This document shows, one piece after another, positions 33,501 to 41,974 of a stretch of 64,000 nucleotides of DNA. The DNA comes from an uncultured Clostridia bacterium (GTDB lineage: Bacteria > Bacillota > Clostridia > Lachnospirales > Anaerotignaceae), in NCBI GenBank assembly GCA_910583755.1, contig CAJTZO010000006.1:1-64000 (forward strand). The letters are read 5' to 3'. Position 1 is the stretch's first letter; each line of letters begins with the position of its first letter. The notes beneath the pieces were generated by a model. That model did not search any database, had not been told where the DNA came from, and saw only the letters and a list, made by a program, of their open reading frames with translations. The position numbers and the translations under genes were made by a program.

Positions 33501-34634
33501 TTATTTTACTTCTTTTAAAAATATTTCTTTCATGTCACAATTTAATGTCATACCCATTTGTTCTAAAGATTCTCCAAGTGCCATTAAAGTTTCCAGCATA
33601 CATGCCACATCTGCATTTTCTCCCATATGTCCAATACGGATGACTTTTCCGGCTAATTCTCCAAAACAGCCTGAAATCATAATATGACGTTCTCTCATTT
33701 TTTGTAGCAATTCTTGGTCATTAATACCTTCTGGTAAGGTAATGACTGTGACAGTATTAGAAAATCCTGTTTTAATATATTGTTTTAAACCAGCTGTCTC
33801 AATCGCCTTTCTGGTAGCATTTGCAATTTTCTTGTGTCGCACAAAAATATGTCTATCTTTTATGACATTTTCGACTGCTCTGCCAAATCCATATATGTCA
33901 CTAACTGGCATAGTGTAAGGGAACCACTTATTCTCATAATAATCTACAAAAGATAATATGTTTGCATAAAAAGAAGCGATTGGTGTTTTTCTGTTTTTCA
34001 TTGTTTCGATTGCCTTATCACTTACCCCCAAAAATGTTAAACCTGTTGGTGCAGAAAGTGCTTTTTGAGAACCTCCACAAAGAATATCAATTTGTGCTTT
34101 ATCAACATTAAGCGGTTCTCCAAAACATGCAGAAACACTATCTACTACTGTTAATATATCGTATTTTTTTAAGATAGGGCAAATACTTTCTACATCATTC
34201 AGCACTCCGCTTGGTGTGTCGCAATGTACAATCGTTGCATATTTAAAATCATGATTTTCTTTTAAATATTCTTCTAAGGCTTGTACATTAACAGGTTCCT
34301 TGTCATCAACAGTATACAAAATTGGATTACCACCATATATTTTTACAAAATCTGCAAAACCTTTTCCAAAAATGCCATTGTCTATTACAAGAACGTTATC
34401 CCCTGCTTCTGTCAGCGACGCACAAGCTGCTTCTAACCCTAATATTCCTTCTCCGCTTAATATGTAAAATGTATTTTTAGTGCAAAAAAATTGTGCTAAT
34501 TTATCACAAACTTGTTTATAATATTCGCAAAAAGAAATATCTTCATCAGGACTTGTTGTGACCGTACTTCTTGCCATACGCACATTTTCTCTTACTTGTG
34601 TTGGTCCTGCTGTCATAAGCATCATTTTGTTCAT
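33501..34634 (-). CDS. Class V pyridoxal-phosphate aminotransferase (alanine-glyoxylate aminotransferase family)
   Basis: 377 residues, fold type I class V. N-terminal TAGPTQVRENV, the GEGILGLEAACASL block, and the PLP lysine in GGSQKALSAPTGLTFLGVS are visible. Relatives use alanine, serine or ureidoglycine with glyoxylate, or aminoethylphosphonate. No purine-degradation or phosphonate genes are adjacent, so the substrate is open. Its start overlaps the stop of the ECF S-component gene (4 bases), which means translational coupling and suggests that the imported compound feeds this enzyme. Convergent with the SprA-like gene. Confidence 0.88.
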   Translation of the reverse strand: MNKMMLMTAGPTQVRENVRMARSTVTTSPDEDISFCEYYKQVCDKLAQFFCTKNTFYILSGEGILGLEAACASLTEAGDNVLVIDNGIFGKGFADFVKIYGGNPILYTVDDKEPVNVQALEEYLKENHDFKYATIVHCDTPSGVLNDVESICPILKKYDILTVVDSVSACFGEPLNVDKAQIDILCGGSQKALSAPTGLTFLGVSDKAIETMKNRKTPIASFYANILSFVDYYENKWFPYTMPVSDIYGFGRAVENVIKDRHIFVRHKKIANATRKAIETAGLKQYIKTGFSNTVTVITLPEGINDQELLQKMRERHIMISGCFGELAGKVIRIGHMGENADVACMLETLMALGESLEQMGMTLNCDMKEIFLKEVK

Positions 34635-35164
34635 TTTTTTAAACCTCCTATTTGCCTTATTAACGTTTTACGCAATGCAACTGCTGTTGGTACTACAATC
34701 ACACCTGCTACTACAACTTGTATTATGTTACCTGGTATAGACATTAATGGTGCAACCCAATTTTTATAAAGAATCATTTCTGCAATATAATAACCTATTA
34801 TTTTAATTAACAATGCTGCTATGATTGCAAGAATATACCATACTGTTGTTTTTTTCTCTGTAATCCTACCTACAACATATCCCATAATACCTACAATTAT
34901 AAAGGTAAAAGGTGCCCATGCTGTCCAACCAGAAAATAAATCAAAGAGTCCCATACCAAAAGCACCTGCCATCGCTCCTGTTTTTTTACCAAATAGGATA
35001 GCTGATAAAAATAAAGGTACATTTCCCAAATGTACAAGTCCTCCATTAGCCATAATTGGCAAGCGAATATTTATAAACGCTGTTGCAACAAATGTCAATG
35101 CAATACACATCGCATTGATGGTTAATTTTTTTGTTGTTGTCATTTCTACTATTGTGTGATTCAT
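34631..35164 (-). CDS. ECF transporter S component
   Basis: The substrate-binding membrane subunit of an energy-coupling-factor vitamin or metabolite importer; the shared EcfAA'T module would be encoded elsewhere. 177 residues from the ATG at 35164, which has AAGGAG 8 bases upstream; the GTG at 35173 is too close to that site. About five to six membrane segments are seen, with LTINAMCIALTFVATAFINIRLP and GGLVHLGNVPLFLSAILFG resembling S components. Ligand not identifiable. Translated together with the class V aminotransferase and divergent from the broken IclR gene. Confidence 0.85.
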   Translation of the reverse strand: MNHTIVEMTTTKKLTINAMCIALTFVATAFINIRLPIMANGGLVHLGNVPLFLSAILFGKKTGAMAGAFGMGLFDLFSGWTAWAPFTFIIVGIMGYVVGRITEKKTTVWYILAIIAALLIKIIGYYIAEMILYKNWVAPLMSIPGNIIQVVVAGVIVVPTAVALRKTLIRQIGGLKK

Positions 35165-35282
35165 ACTCTCCACTCCTTGTATTATACATTCTTTTTTCTT
35201 TATTTTCTATATATACTACAGCAAAACGGCGTAATGTAAAATATGAATTTCCACTTTTTTATAAGGTGTAGTTTACTTTTTT

Positions 35283-35304
35283 AAAATTGTACCCATACAA
35301 TTTT
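35283..35304. promoter_or_regulatory. Inverted repeat in the ECF/IclR divergent region
   Basis: AAAATTGTA-CCCA-TACAATTTT: perfect 9-base arms around four bases, in a 393-base gap between divergent genes. A second one, TATCAT-AAATA-ATGATA, lies at 35324-35340. Either could be an operator for the IclR-type regulator. The rest of the gap is AT-rich, and I saw no riboswitch core. Confidence 0.45.
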
Positions 35305-35460
35305 ATAATTATAATAAATAAACTATCATAAATAATGATATTTTATTCTTTTAGTTGCACTCACCTTACAGTCATAATCAGTGATATTTTTTCTTTTCTG
35401 TCAAAAAAGAGTTTGATTGATGCCCAAAAACTTTTAAAAAAAATTTCTACTAATTGCTAT

Positions 35461-35491
35461 CTTATAAATATTGTGATATTCTTATAAATAT
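35461..35491. repeat. Direct repeat upstream of the IclR gene
   Basis: CTTATAAATAT occurs at 35461-35471 and again at 35481-35491, 20 bases apart (about two helical turns). Possible regulator half-sites or promoter elements of the iclR-like gene. Confidence 0.45.
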
Positions 35492-35557
35492 ATAGAGAAG
35501 ATAAAAATTACAAAAAATGCAATCATCACATGAAACGGAAAAGAAAGGAAAATTTTT

Positions 35558-36339
35558 ATGGAGTTTAACCATGTACCTAAATATCCTGTACAGACTTTGC
35601 AAAAAGCAGTCGAAATATTACGATGTATCAAAGAAAGTGATTCTATTGAGGGGATGACAATAGCAGAATTGAGCGAAAAACTAGACATGGGAAAAAGTGT
35701 AGTACATAGAATTTTAGATACACTTTACGCATACCGTTTTGTGGAAAAAACAGAAAAAACTGGTACCTATCGTTTGGGATGGGCATTTATGAAATTGCTC
35801 AATCTGTACCAGCACAGCATAGTTTAAGTGAAAATATTTATAGAAAAGTGATGGAAAGACTATGTAACCAATTTCAAGAAACCGTAAATCTTGGAATTTA
35901 CAATAATGGAGAAGTAGTTATTATCTGCAAAGTGGAGCCCGACTGTCGAGTACGTTCTAACATTGAAATTGGAGAAAGAGAACCTTTATATGCAACTGCA
36001 CTTGGAAAACAATTTCTTGCCTCATTTACAAAAAACAAAATACAAGAATATTTTACATCTATAAAATGGACAAAATTAACAGAACATACCATTATTGACT
36101 TATCACAAATGTATGAAGAACTAAAAAAGGTAAGAATGCAAGGTTATTCCATAGATAATAAAGAATATAGTAAAGATTTAATTTGTATTGCTGCACCGAT
36201 TTACGATTTTGAAAATAAGATTGTTGCTGCAATGAGCATTAGTGTTCCAGAAAGTCGCTATACACCATCAAGAGCAGAAGAAATTATTGCAGCTTTAAAA
36301 GAAGCAGCTATGGAAGTATCCAGTTTTTTGGGATATTAA
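35558..36339 (+). pseudogene. IclR-family transcriptional regulator, frameshifted
   Basis: Frame 1 (35558-35827) encodes the winged helix (VPKYPVQTLQKAVEILRCIKES, MGKSVVHRILDTLYAYRFV) and runs to YRLGWAFMKLLNLYQ. The effector domain continues in another frame (to 36339) from HSLSENIYRKVMERLC through CIAAPIYDFENKIVAAMSISVP. Joined, the product would be about 260 residues, the normal family size, so one base seems lost near 35810-35820. No slippery heptamer suits programmed shifting, and the second frame has no ribosome site. Either the gene is recently inactivated or the base is a sequencing error. It probably controlled the divergent ECF/aminotransferase pair. Confidence 0.85.
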
Positions 36340-36347
36340 AAATTGGG

Positions 36348-36391
36348 CAGGCTGTCAAAAAAACTTGTTACAAGGAATTTTTAACAGCCTG
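36348..36391. terminator. Bidirectional terminator between iclR remnant and nrdR
   Basis: CAGGCTGT (36348-36355) pairs with ACAGCCTG (36384-36391), extended by an A/T stretch and an inner CTTG-TTA-CAAG hairpin. It lies between convergent genes. Confidence 0.65.
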
Positions 36392-36423
36392 ATTTATAAT
36401 TGATAAATGAAGATTCTTTTGTT

Positions 36424-36885
36424 TTAACCCTTTTTTTCGTTCATCATTTTTTCCAATTCTCCATAAAAAGTGTTGATATCTTTAAATTGACGATACACAG
36501 ATGCAAAGCGAACATAAGATACTTCATCTAAATTCTTAAGTCTTTCAATTACCATATCACCTATTTTTTGACTATCTACTTCTTTTTCTCCAGAACCAAT
36601 AATTGCATTTTCAATATCTTCTACCAATAACTCAATCTGATGCACAGAAACAGGTCTTTTATAACAAGACTTCATAATGCCGTTTAGTAATTTTGTTTTA
36701 TCAAACAATTCTCTTGTACTATTTTTTTTGATTACTGTAATGGGAATGGTGTCAATTCTTTCATAAGTTGTAAAACGTTTTCCGCATTTATCACAAAGCC
36801 GTCTACGGCGAATCACAGAATTATCTTCTTGACTTCTTGAATCAATCACTCTGGTATCATCATGATTACAGAATGGACATTTCAC
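36424..36885 (-). CDS. nrdR: Transcriptional repressor NrdR
   Basis: Zinc-finger plus ATP-cone repressor of ribonucleotide reductase genes, sensing dATP/ATP. 153 residues from a GTG start at 36885, chosen because the family begins (M/V)KCPFC and GGGAGTGTTTTT lies just before it. The zinc ribbon uses CPFC and CDKCGKRF; the ATP cone follows (VIKKNSTRELFDKTKL ... EVDSQKIGDMVIERLKNLDEVSYVRFASVYRQF). Its expected target nrdD lies 700 bases away with two NrdR-like boxes in front (37391-37429). Confidence 0.95.
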   Translation of the reverse strand: MKCPFCNHDDTRVIDSRSQEDNSVIRRRRLCDKCGKRFTTYERIDTIPITVIKKNSTRELFDKTKLLNGIMKSCYKRPVSVHQIELLVEDIENAIIGSGEKEVDSQKIGDMVIERLKNLDEVSYVRFASVYRQFKDINTFYGELEKMMNEKKG

Positions 36886-37009
36886 AAAAACACTCCCTTC
36901 TAAAATAAATTTTTTAACCAGCAAACTGACATTTTTATACAATGTACAGTATATAGGAAAAATGTTTATCGGTCAATCATTTTTTAAAATGTTTACACAA
37001 AAATATCTT

Positions 37010-37273
37010 TTATCCACATTCCCGTAATAATTCTTCTATTTTTGCTTCAATTAATATAATATCATCTCCTATTTTTTTTACACATTGCCACAAGATATAA
37101 TATTCTTGTCTACCACTAAACAAATTAAACATCTTACCATTTTCGGCTGGTATCATTAATGCAATAATTTTACCAGTACGAACATCTAGTTCCAAATCTG
37201 TTACATATCCTAAGCGGCATCCATCACAAACGTTGATGACTTCTTTTTGTTTGAGTTCACAAAAACGCTCCAT
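37010..37273 (-). CDS. YlmC/YmxH-family PRC-barrel sporulation-associated protein
   Basis: 87 residues of a PRC-barrel fold: ELKQKEVINVCDGCRLGYVTDLELDVRTGKIIALMIP. This family is widespread in spore-forming Firmicutes and YmxH lies in a sporulation-linked cluster, but the molecular role is unknown. TTTGGAGGC precedes the ATG. It lies upstream of nrdR on the same strand with about 125 bases between. Confidence 0.85.
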   Translation of the reverse strand: MERFCELKQKEVINVCDGCRLGYVTDLELDVRTGKIIALMIPAENGKMFNLFSGRQEYYILWQCVKKIGDDIILIEAKIEELLRECG

Positions 37274-37390
37274 TTTTTGCCTCCAAATTTTTTTATTTTT
37301 ATAGTATATGCTGATATCTCGCCTTTTCTACCCATTCCCTACCATATTTTTGCAAAACCACATATTGACGAAATGCTTTTTCTATACTAC

Positions 37391-37429
37391 AATATATACA
37401 CATTTCAAACAGCATATTTTCTATATATT
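37391..37429 (+). promoter_or_regulatory. Pair of NrdR-box-like sites upstream of nrdD
   Basis: Two sites share the WATATATW core of the NrdR consensus: AATATATA (37391-37398) within CTACAATATATACACA, and TATATATT (37422-37429) followed by a perfect GTGT half. The cores are 31 bases apart, three helical turns, the spacing known for paired NrdR boxes. They lie about 140-180 bases before the nrdD ATG. Confidence 0.65.
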
Positions 37430-37568
37430 GTGTTTTTCGACAAATACCGCCATAACTGTCAAAATGTGGGGGGATTTTCTGACACATTAAAACAGAACAT
37501 ATGTTCTTATTACAACTGTTCCTTAAAAAACAATACGAAAACCAAAAAAGAAGGAAGGCGAATTTTTT

Positions 37569-39869
37569 ATGATTACCACCATTCAAAAACGAGATGGCAG
37601 ACTAGCAAATTTTGACATCCATAAAATTGCAAATGCCATACAAAAAGCATTTTCCTCTACCATAGGAAAAAAAGATTATCAGGTTTGTTTAAAGTTGGCG
37701 CAAAATGTTTCAGAACATTTGCAAATGGAATGTCCTTCTGTGGAACAAATTCAAGATATTGTGGAAAAGGTTTTAATTGAAAATGGTCATATTGGCACAG
37801 CAAAAGCATATATCCTTTATCGTGCAGAAAGAACACGTGTGCGCAATATGAACAGCCGTTTAATGAAAACATTTGAAGATATTACCTATAAAGATGTCAA
37901 TGACAGTGACATTAAAAGAGAAAATGCAAATATTGATGGTAATACAGCAATGGGCTCTATGTTGAAATATGGTTCCGAAGGAGCAAAACATTTTTATGAA
38001 AGTTATGTGCTCAATCCTACCCATTCGGAAGCACATCAAAATGGGGATATTCATATACATGATTTAGATTTTTATACCTTAACTACAACTTGCTGTCAAA
38101 TTGATTTGTTAAAACTATTTCATAATGGATTTTCTACAGGGCACGGTGTGGTACGAGAACCAAATGATATTGCAAGCTATGCTGCACTTGCCTGCATTGC
38201 AATACAATCTAATCAAAACGACCAGCATGGAGGACAGGCTATTGTAAATTTAGACTACGGTTTAGCACCTGGTGTCAAAAAAACTTATTTAAAAAGATAC
38301 CAGTCTAATATGGTTTCTTCTATTGAATTAATGGCAGATGAGCAAAAAGCAGAAGAAGTAAAAAAAGGTTTAAAACAGTTGCAGAAAGAGGAATGGTATG
38401 CTACCATTGATAATCATAAAGACTATACAGAAAAAGAAACAAAGTTACTTTGCAGTTTAGGAATTTCCAAAGAAATTATCCAAAAAGCTCAGGATTTTGC
38501 AAAAAAGAAAGCTTTAGCAGAAACAGACAAAGCAACCTATCAAGCAATGGAATCCCTTATTCATAATCTCAATACGATGCATTCCAGAGCAGGTGCTCAA
38601 ACTCCTTTTTCTTCTGTCAACTATGGTATGGATACCTCTACAGAAGGCAGAATGGTTGTGAAAAACTTACTGCTTGTAACAGAAGTTGGACTGGGAAATG
38701 GAGAAACACCTATTTTTCCAATCCAAATTTTTAGAGTAAAAGATGGTGTTAATTTTAATCCGGGAGAACCAAATTATGATTTATTTCGCTTGAGTTGTAA
38801 GGTCAGCGCAAAAAGATTGTTTCCAAATTTTTCATTTCAAGATGCTCCTTTTAATTTGCAATACTATAAAGGAACACCAGAAACAGAAATTGCTTACATG
38901 GGCTGTCGTACAAGGGTTATGGCAAATGTATATGATAAAAATAAAGAAGTCTCCCCTGGTCGTGGAAATTTAAGTTTTACAACCATTAATTTACCTCGTA
39001 TTGCTATTTTATCAAATGGTAATATTGATTGGTTTTATAAGGAATTAGATAGAAAAATTGATTTAGTAATTGAGCAGCTACTAGAACGTTTTGAAATACA
39101 AGCAAAGAAAAAAGTACATAATTATCCTTTCCTCATGGGAGAAGGTGTTTGGATTGACAGCGAAAAACTAGACAGGAATGATGATGTAAGAGAAGTACTA
39201 AAACATGGTACACTTTCGGTCGGTTTTATTGGCTTGGCAGAATGTTTAAAGGCTTTACTTGGTATGCATCATGGAGAAAGTGAAGTTGCGCAAAACTTAG
39301 GTCTGGATATTATTAGTCATATGCGTCGCCGTATGGACGAAACTTCTCAAAAATTTAAACTGAATTTTACCTTGCTGGCAACTCCTGCAGAAGGACTTTC
39401 TGGCAGATTTGTAAGATTGGATAAAAAACGGTTTGGGGTTATAGAAGGAATCACAGACAGAGAATACTATACCAACAGTTTCCATGTACCAGTGTATTAT
39501 CCAATCAGTGCCTTTAAAAAAATACAAATAGAAGCACCTTACCATGCTTTAACCAATGCAGGACATATTACCTATATCGAATTAGATGGTGACCCTACGC
39601 AAAATGTGGATGCTTTTGAAAAAGTGATTCGCTATATGAAAACACAAAATATCGGTTATGGTTCTATCAATCATCCTGTTGATAGAGACCCTGTTTGTGG
39701 TTATAATGGAATTATAGGAGATGTTTGCCCAAAATGTGGCAGAACGGAAAAAGATGGTGTCCCTTTCCAAAGAATACGCCGGATTACAGGTTATTTAGTA
39801 GGAACACTTGACCGTTTTAATAATGCTAAAAGAGCAGAAGAACAGGATAGAGTAAAACACACAATATAA
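37569..39869 (+). CDS. nrdD: Anaerobic ribonucleoside-triphosphate reductase, catalytic subunit
   Basis: Makes deoxynucleotides from NTPs by glycyl-radical chemistry without oxygen. 766 residues: N-terminal ATP cone (1-95, starting TTIQKRDGRLANFDIHKIANAIQKAF), the catalytic barrel with active-site cysteines, a zinc site from VCGYNG and CPKCG near the C-terminus, and the radical glycine in RRITGYLVGTLDRFN. The activator NrdG is encoded after ung. GAAGGAAGGCG lies upstream. Likely repressed by NrdR through the boxes at 37391-37429. Confidence 0.97.
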   Translation: MITTIQKRDGRLANFDIHKIANAIQKAFSSTIGKKDYQVCLKLAQNVSEHLQMECPSVEQIQDIVEKVLIENGHIGTAKAYILYRAERTRVRNMNSRLMKTFEDITYKDVNDSDIKRENANIDGNTAMGSMLKYGSEGAKHFYESYVLNPTHSEAHQNGDIHIHDLDFYTLTTTCCQIDLLKLFHNGFSTGHGVVREPNDIASYAALACIAIQSNQNDQHGGQAIVNLDYGLAPGVKKTYLKRYQSNMVSSIELMADEQKAEEVKKGLKQLQKEEWYATIDNHKDYTEKETKLLCSLGISKEIIQKAQDFAKKKALAETDKATYQAMESLIHNLNTMHSRAGAQTPFSSVNYGMDTSTEGRMVVKNLLLVTEVGLGNGETPIFPIQIFRVKDGVNFNPGEPNYDLFRLSCKVSAKRLFPNFSFQDAPFNLQYYKGTPETEIAYMGCRTRVMANVYDKNKEVSPGRGNLSFTTINLPRIAILSNGNIDWFYKELDRKIDLVIEQLLERFEIQAKKKVHNYPFLMGEGVWIDSEKLDRNDDVREVLKHGTLSVGFIGLAECLKALLGMHHGESEVAQNLGLDIISHMRRRMDETSQKFKLNFTLLATPAEGLSGRFVRLDKKRFGVIEGITDREYYTNSFHVPVYYPISAFKKIQIEAPYHALTNAGHITYIELDGDPTQNVDAFEKVIRYMKTQNIGYGSINHPVDRDPVCGYNGIIGDVCPKCGRTEKDGVPFQRIRRITGYLVGTLDRFNNAKRAEEQDRVKHTI

Positions 39870-39873
39870 AAAA

Positions 39874-40033
39874 CAAAAACCTTGAGGGCTAGCCCTCAAA
39901 CTTCTCAAAGAACTTTAATGCGAAACTAATGTTTCGCTAAAAAGATTGATTTTATCAGGAAGTTTTTTGTCCAACTTTTTTAAAAAAAAGTTGGTGGGTG
40001 TAGGTGAAACCCACAAAAAAGACTTTATTGACA
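39874..40033 (+). repeat. Palindrome-string repeat, near-complete copy
   Basis: Begins right after nrdD: ACCTTGAGGGCTAGCCCTCAAA, TTCTCAAAGAACTTTAATGCGAAACTAATGTTTCGC, a direct jump past the GGAAAAAC hairpin to GTCCAACTTTTTT/AAAAAAGTTGG and GTAGGTGAAACCCAC, ending GACTTTATTGACAG. It fills the first part of the 424-base gap before ung. Confidence 0.85.
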
Positions 40034-40039
40034 GACTGA

Positions 40040-40165
40040 AACGAAAACCTTGATTCTCACTTCTTTCTTGAAAGAAAAAAGCAAAGAACAACACTTAATA
40101 TTAATTTGTTAAAAAATTTTGAGACTTTGGTTTATACTTCATTCTGGTTGTTACCGGATGAATGC
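40040..40165 (+). repeat. Second, degenerate repeat copy in the nrdD-ung gap
   Basis: AACCTTGATTCTCACTTCTTTCTTGAAAGAAAAAAGCAAAG-type sequence matches the hairpin module of the scrK/flagellin copies, followed by TTTATACTTCATTCTGGTTG, which resembles the insert of the copy at 29487-29748. The remainder of the gap to 40293 shows only the ung ribosome site. Confidence 0.55.
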
Positions 40166-40293
40166 CTAGCAATCATTTTGTACCAACTGAAATGCAATGA
40201 AGACAAACTTGTTTTCTTAAAAAAATTGGCAAAGTGTAAACCAACATCACAATGTTTTTATATATTAAATTGATGGGGAAGGAATGATATAAC

Positions 40294-41010
40294 ATGATTA
40301 ACACAGAATTTGGAAATGATTGGGATGTTATTTTAAAGGACATCAAACAAACAGATTATTTTGTAAATCTGATGGAGGCAGTAGACCAAGAATATGAAAA
40401 ATCAGAGGTTTATCCCCCAAAAGAAAACATTTTCAATGCTTTAAAATTAACACCTTTTGCAAACACAAAAGTAGTTATTCTAGGACAAGACCCTTATTAT
40501 ACAAAAGATAAAGAAGGAAACATTCATGCAATGGGTTTAAGTTTTTCTAGTAATAGTACCAGTGTGCCAAAATCCTTACAAAATATTTTTAAATCTATAT
40601 CCTTAGACTTAGGAATCCAACAACCTAAAAAGACAGCAGATTTAACAAAATGGAGTCAGCAAGGGGTATTGTTATTAAATGCTACTTTAACAGTGGAAGC
40701 AGGAAAACCAAACTCTCACCTAAAATATAAATGGGAAACCTTTACAGATGAAGTCATTCAAAAATTGGCTGCTTCTAATCAACCAATTGTATTTTTATTG
40801 TGGGGTAGTTTTGCACAAAAAAAAGAAAAGTTAATCTTAGGAGAAATTTCTGAAGAAAATATTGTAAAAAAAGATAATTTGTTGATTATCAAAACACCTC
40901 ATCCAAGTCCAATGAGTGCAAGCAAAGGCTTTTTTGATGTAAAACAATTCTCTATGACAAATGAATTTTTAAAAGAACATGGTGTCAGTGAAGTGGATTG
41001 GCAATTATAA
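40294..41010 (+). CDS. ung: Uracil-DNA glycosylase, family 1
   Basis: Removes uracil from DNA. 238 residues. The catalytic water-activating motif GQDPYYTKDKEGNIHAMGLSFS and the C-terminal DNA-intercalation loop HPSPMSASKGF are intact, as is the LLLNATLTVEAGKPNSH block. Start with GGGGAAGGAATG upstream. It lies between nrdD and nrdG, an unusual place; all three are in the same direction and nrdG follows after 18 bases, so ung and nrdG are probably one transcript. Confidence 0.96.
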   Translation: MINTEFGNDWDVILKDIKQTDYFVNLMEAVDQEYEKSEVYPPKENIFNALKLTPFANTKVVILGQDPYYTKDKEGNIHAMGLSFSSNSTSVPKSLQNIFKSISLDLGIQQPKKTADLTKWSQQGVLLLNATLTVEAGKPNSHLKYKWETFTDEVIQKLAASNQPIVFLLWGSFAQKKEKLILGEISEENIVKKDNLLIIKTPHPSPMSASKGFFDVKQFSMTNEFLKEHGVSEVDWQL

Positions 41011-41028
41011 AAAGATAAGGACAAGAAA

Positions 41029-41514
41029 ATGATACTTAGAATAAATGGTATTGTTAATGATTCTATTGTAGATGGGGAGGGGATTCGCTTAACTATATTT
41101 ACGCAAGGCTGTCCCCATCATTGTCCACACTGCCATAACCCACAAACACATGATTTTAAAGGGGGATATGATATAGAGATAAAAAAAATTATTTCTATGA
41201 TGAAGGAAAATCTCCTACTGGATGGCATTACACTTTCAGGTGGCGAACCTATGGAACAAGCAGATACTTGCGCCATATTAGCAGAAGAAGCGAAAAAAAT
41301 GGGCTTAAATGTTTGGGTATATACAGGCTATACTTGGGAAGAACTCCAAAAAGAATCTCAAAAAAGGCTGCTTTGCTTTACAGATGTGTTGGTGGATGGT
41401 GCCTTTATATATGAATTACGCTCTTTGGAACTTCGTTTTAAAGGAAGTGCTAATCAAAGAATCATTGATGTACCAAAAAGTTTACAGGAAAATCGTATAA
41501 TTGAAAAATTTTAA
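41029..41514 (+). CDS. nrdG: Anaerobic ribonucleotide reductase activating protein
   Basis: Radical-SAM enzyme that installs the glycyl radical on NrdD. 161 residues. The iron-sulfur cluster binds the three cysteines of GCPHHCPHC, right after the TIFTQ segment, and the SAM-contact SGGEPMEQ motif follows. Short length is typical for NrdG. It sits 18 bases after ung rather than directly after nrdD. Confidence 0.95.
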   Translation: MILRINGIVNDSIVDGEGIRLTIFTQGCPHHCPHCHNPQTHDFKGGYDIEIKKIISMMKENLLLDGITLSGGEPMEQADTCAILAEEAKKMGLNVWVYTGYTWEELQKESQKRLLCFTDVLVDGAFIYELRSLELRFKGSANQRIIDVPKSLQENRIIEKF

Positions 41515-41545
41515 AACCTTGAGGGCTTTATCTACACCCCTCAAG
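41513..41545 (+). repeat. Palindrome-string repeat, minimal copy / hairpin
   Basis: ACCTTGAGGG-CTTTATCTACA-CCCCTCAAGGT: only the outermost module, with the TTTATCTACAC stretch also found in the copy at 29487-29748. Located between the convergent nrdG and acetyltransferase genes, where it could work as a bidirectional terminator. Confidence 0.7.
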
Positions 41546-41554
41546 GTTTTATTT

Positions 41555-41974
41555 TTATTTTGTCCAAATCATACAATATTCTATTTCACCAGTTTGCTGT
41601 TCTACCTGTTTCTTTTGTATCACAAAGCCCATTTTTTGATAAAAAGCAACCGCATTTGTATTTTTTTGGTAAACACATAATGACAGTGTATCAAAATATT
41701 CTTTTGCTTCCTTCACAAGAGATGTACCAACACCACTATGCTGAAATTCCTTTCTAACAAAAAGACCTTCTATATGTCCCTCTATAATGCCTAAAAACCC
41801 TTTGATAGGTTGCTCTCCTTCACAAAAAATCATTGCTTCTGGAAGAACTTGTTTTACAAAAGCTATATTTTGATTCCAATATTCCTCTGATATAAAAAAA
41901 TGTGCTTCTTTATTTGTCTGTAGCCATATTTGTACTAGTTCTTCTAATAGATTATCTATTTTTTTAATAAGCAT
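41555..41974 (-). CDS. GNAT-family N-acetyltransferase
   Basis: 139 residues. The acetyl-CoA site is IEGLFVRKEFQHSGVGTSLVKEAKEYF with the Q/R-x-x-G-x-G/A core (QHSGVG), followed by the AVAFYQKMGFVIQKK strand. Substrate unknown; the family ranges from antibiotics to protein N-termini. It overlaps the SIMPL gene by 11 bases and has no clear ribosome site of its own, so it is likely translated by coupling as the last gene of the sigma-factor operon. Confidence 0.85.
   Translation of the reverse strand: MLIKKIDNLLEELVQIWLQTNKEAHFFISEEYWNQNIAFVKQVLPEAMIFCEGEQPIKGFLGIIEGHIEGLFVRKEFQHSGVGTSLVKEAKEYFDTLSLCVYQKNTNAVAFYQKMGFVIQKKQVEQQTGEIEYCMIWTK

Noticed and set aside
35165..35557. Riboswitch upstream of the ECF S-component gene
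   Set aside because: ECF vitamin importers often have one, but I found no core of the TPP, FMN, cobalamin or preQ1 classes on the minus strand, only simple inverted repeats.
35779..36339. Second frame of the IclR locus as an independent gene
   Set aside because: The ATG has no ribosome site and the product would start inside a family domain that the upstream frame begins.
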